NCBI GenBank assembly: GCA_034508935.3
Contig: CM067453.1
Coordinates: forward strand, 27,504,473-27,568,472
Reading direction: 5' to 3'
Source: Berghia stephanieae
Taxonomy: Eukaryota; Mollusca; Gastropoda; Nudibranchia; Aeolidiidae
DNA: 64,000 nucleotides
A program made the translations under genes and the position numbers. The notes beneath the pieces were generated by a model. That model searched no databases and had not been told where the DNA came from. It saw only the letters and a list, made by a program, of their open reading frames with translations. The first letter of the stretch is position 1. The number at the start of each line of letters is the position of its first letter. Positions 61,503 to 64,000 of the stretch are shown piece after piece.

Positions 61503-61559
61503 CTTAGGAAACTCCCAACATTGCCACCCGGAAAAATAACGGACCAACGCACAAAACTG
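61503..61559 (+). repeat. T1 fragment
   Basis: CCCAACATTGCCACCCGGAA, ATAACGGACCAACGCACAAA, CTG, then the next T1 begins. Confidence 0.7.
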
Positions 61560-61754
61560 TATAGATAGTATGCACTTGGCTAAGAAGTTCACAACATTGC
61601 CACCCGGAAGTAAAACTGGCCAACACACAAAACTGTGTGTAACCTTGAAGGTTTATAGTCTGGTTAATACAGTTTAGTGAGAAGTACTCATAAACGCGGA
61701 TGGCAAAAAAACAATAACAAAGACATGAGTCACTTCATCTTCGAACTATCTATA
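61560..61754 (+). mobile_element. T1 MITE
   Basis: TATAGATAGTATGCACTTGG to GAGTCACTTCATCTTCGAAC-TATCTATA. The CRE-like site is mutated (GAGTCACTTCATC). Confidence 0.88.
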
Positions 61755-61875
61755 TGACCATGAACTTTTACAGTCTGGTTAATACAATTCAGTGAAAATT
61801 TTTCATAATCATGGATGGCAAATTAAAAAAACAAACCAATAACAAAGACCTGTGTGACGTAAGCTTCGGTGTATC
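61755..61875 (+). repeat. T1 right-half fragment
   Basis: ACCATGAACTTTTACAGTCT, GGTTAATACAATTCAGTGAA and CTGTGTGACGTAAGCTTCGG, running into the CT microsatellite. Confidence 0.7.
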
Positions 61876-61882
61876 ACTGAAG

Positions 61883-61883
<1 letters not shown>

Positions 61884-61950
<67 letters not shown>
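61884..61950. repeat. (CT)n microsatellite
   Basis: CT units with a single TT interruption. Confidence 0.97.
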
Positions 61951-61953
<3 letters not shown>

Positions 61954-62007
61954 TCCCTGTATGTATGTATTCTTGTATCGAGGAATAGCAATTTGAATGA
62001 ATGTGTT

Positions 62008-62201
62008 TATAGATAGTATGCGCTTGGCTAAGAAGCTCAACATTGTCATCCGAAAGTATAAAGGACCAACACACAAAACTCTGTGTCACCATGAACGTGT
62101 ATTGCCTGGTTAATACAGTATGATGAGAATTACTCCTGAACGCGGATTTTTAAAAAATCAATAACAAAGACCTGAGTGACGTCAACTTCGTTCTATCTAT
62201 A
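62008..62201 (+). mobile_element. T1 MITE
   Basis: TATAGATAGTATGCGCTTGG to GAGTGACGTCAACTTCGTTC-TATCTATA. CGCGGATTTTTAAAAAATC replaces the usual CGCGGATGGCAAAAAAC. Confidence 0.88.
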
Positions 62202-62449
62202 TGGTGCCTATCCATGCAATTTTCAATCCCAACTCAGATTAAAATTGTGAAGGTAAAGGTTAATAATAAAAAAAACAAATACAAGAAGTAAAGTAAATAT
62301 TCAAATATCCGATTTAATACGAAAATGGACATTGAAGATTTGTTATCAAAGTTAAAGTAACACACAAGAAATGTTATTAGTTATGATTCAAACTGTGTTC
62401 ATACAAATTACAATTATGTTATAATACATCACAACAAACACATGCCAGT

Positions 62450-62960
62450 TATGATGATGACTTATGGTTAGAGGAATGTTTGTTGGGAAATATAGGATGA
62501 TTATTATAGTAATAAGAGAGTAATAAAATGAATGATAATGATGATGATGAGGGATGATGATGATGATGATGATGATGAATGATATGATATGAAGCTGATG
62601 CTGATGGTGGTGGGGTGGTCGTGGTAGTGGTGATGGTGATGATGGTGGTGTTTGTGATGATGATGATGATTATGATGATGATGATAGTATAATGTAGAAG
62701 AATAACAACAATAATAACACCATTGGTAAAGATATCAACACTTATGATGATGATGATGGTGAATAATAACAATTGAATAATGATAACAATAAATAAAATA
62801 ATAACTAAAATAATAAACAATAATAATAATAATAAAATAATAATTAAAATAATATAATATAATAATAATAATAAAATAATAATAAAATAATAATAATAAT
62901 AATAAAATAATAATAATAACAATAATATTTATGATAAAATATTATTAGAATTAATGAATG
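62450..62960. repeat. Compound (GAT)n/(AAT)n low-complexity region
   Basis: GAT/GGT units to 62,760, then AAT/AAAT units. Confidence 0.93.
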
Positions 62961-62974
62961 ATTTATAATAACAT

Positions 62975-64000
62975 GTAGAAGCTCACATGCATCCAAGTAA
63001 AGGCAACACACAAATCGAGTCAATGAAGTGTATGCTGGTTATACAGTATGATGAGATTCTCGACGTCGATTTTTAAAAAAATCAATAAAGACGAGTAGTC
63101 AAACTTCGTTCATAATACATATATGAGTGTATCATGCAATTAATCAATAGTATTATAATTGTGAAGGTAAGGTTAATAATAAAATACATATATAAGAAGT
63201 AAAGTAATATTCAAATATCGATTAATACGAAAATGAATTGAAGATTGTTATAAGTTAAAGTAACAGCTATAGAAGTAGTATATATAGTATAGATTCAAGT
63301 AGTTCAGTACATATATTAAATATAGTAGTAATAATAAAAAACATGAGTTATGATGTGGATCTGTATGTGTAGAGGTAATGTTTAGTAGTATGGTAATATA
63401 TAGTAGATAGTATTATAGTAGATATAGAGTAGTAATTTAGAAGATATGAGTAGATATATAGATATGTAGTAGTATAAATATATATATGTATGATAGTATG
63501 TAGTAGGTTTGGTGTGTGTATTGGTTAGGTAGTAGTAGTGTATGGTGATATAGATGTAGTTTGTATAGATGATGATGATGTATGATGTGATATAGTATAG
63601 TAGAAGTAATAAAATATATAGTACATTGTAAAGTATATAAGGATTAGTAGTGATATGGTGAATATAATTAAGAATGAAATAAGTAAATAGTAGAAGTAAT
63701 AATATATGTATATAGAATAAGTAATAGTAATAATATTATAGATATATATAATATATATAATAATAGATAATATAATAAATTAATATATAATATAATAAAG
63801 TATATATATAGTAGTATAGTAATATATTATTAGTAAGTAGTAAGTAAGATATAGTAATAATAAATAGTAGAAGATATAGAGTAAGTAGTAGTAGTAAGTA
63901 GTAAAGTAAGTTAGTAGTAGTAGTATAAGTAGTAGTAGTATGTAGTAGTAGAGTTATGTAGTAGTGAATAGTAGAGTAGTGTAGTAGTAGTAGTAGTAGT
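62975..64000. repeat. Corrupted second copy of 62,030-62,950
   Basis: Follows the same order as the upstream kilobase but with frequent small losses and substitutions: GGCAACACACAAA for GACCAACACACAAA; TACAGTATGATGAGATTCTC for TACAGTATGATGAGAATTACTC; AATTGTGAAGGTAAGGTTAA for AATTGTGAAGGTAAAGGTTAA; GTAGAGGTAATGTTTAGTAG for GTTAGAGGAATGTTTGTTGG. Toward 64,000 it turns into TAG/ATA noise. No gene lies here. Confidence 0.8.

Noticed and set aside
62449-62922. 157-residue hydrophobic minus-strand ORF
   Set aside because: Composition of AAT/GAT low-complexity DNA; no domain.
1-64000. Possible LTR retroelement, Polinton or viral insertion
   Set aside because: No protease, integrase, capsid or paired long terminal direct repeats were recognised; all RT sequence is of LINE type.

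Overview
This is eukaryotic DNA, AT-rich, intron-free to the eye and almost wholly repetitive. CR1/jockey-like and RTE-like LINEs, at least five tRNA-derived SINE families, many small inverted-repeat elements, Penelope-type hammerhead-like motifs and long microsatellites together suggest a marine invertebrate (a mollusc or other lophotrochozoan, or an invertebrate deuterostome). Nothing in the sequence fixes the species. I found no host gene that I would call with confidence. The only long open frames belong to LINEs.

Family names used below are local labels. T1: about 195 bp, ends TATAGATAG/CTATCTATA, about 20 near-complete copies. T2: about 290 bp, carries what looks like the first coding exon of a SWIM/YqaJ-type gene. 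T3: 241 bp near-palindrome with promoter-like motifs. T4: palindrome ending CTCTGGAAAAACCC. T5: about 280 bp with TTAA ends. T6: repeat containing GATCGGCGGATCAAA. T7: ends built on TAGCCTGACA. T8: a 165 bp dispersed repeat. SINE-A to SINE-E: tRNA-headed SINEs. R650: a 650 bp repeat that also abuts the 5' end of the CR1-like LINE.

Layout. 1-7,300: T4, T6, T7, T2, SINE and microsatellite copies, plus one R650 copy. 7,300-14,200: T5, a LINE tail, T3, several SINEs and an RTE-like LINE tail. 14,260-16,100: a 1.1 kb direct duplication into which SINEs later inserted. 16,660-17,755: an element with long terminal inverted repeats. 18,000-27,060: mixed SINE/MITE mosaic. 27,317-31,181: a nearly complete CR1-like LINE on the minus strand (ORF1, endonuclease, reverse transcriptase). 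31,182-43,360: the densest T1 territory, with copies sharing TATA at their junctions. 43,500-50,600: SINE-A, T5 and T4 copies and one weak candidate exon. 51,085-53,890: two large satellites, (TAC)n then (CATAT)n. 55,735-56,460: a 30 bp minisatellite. 59,659-61,496: a three-level nest, LINE inside LINE inside T1. 62,990-64,000: a corrupted-looking second copy of 62,030-62,950, probably an assembly artefact.

The elements form a layered insertion record rather than a pathway. The LINEs are the obvious source of machinery for the SINEs. No transposase for T1-T7 is present in the window. The most unusual item is T2, which seems to spread a gene's promoter, start codon and first exon through the genome.
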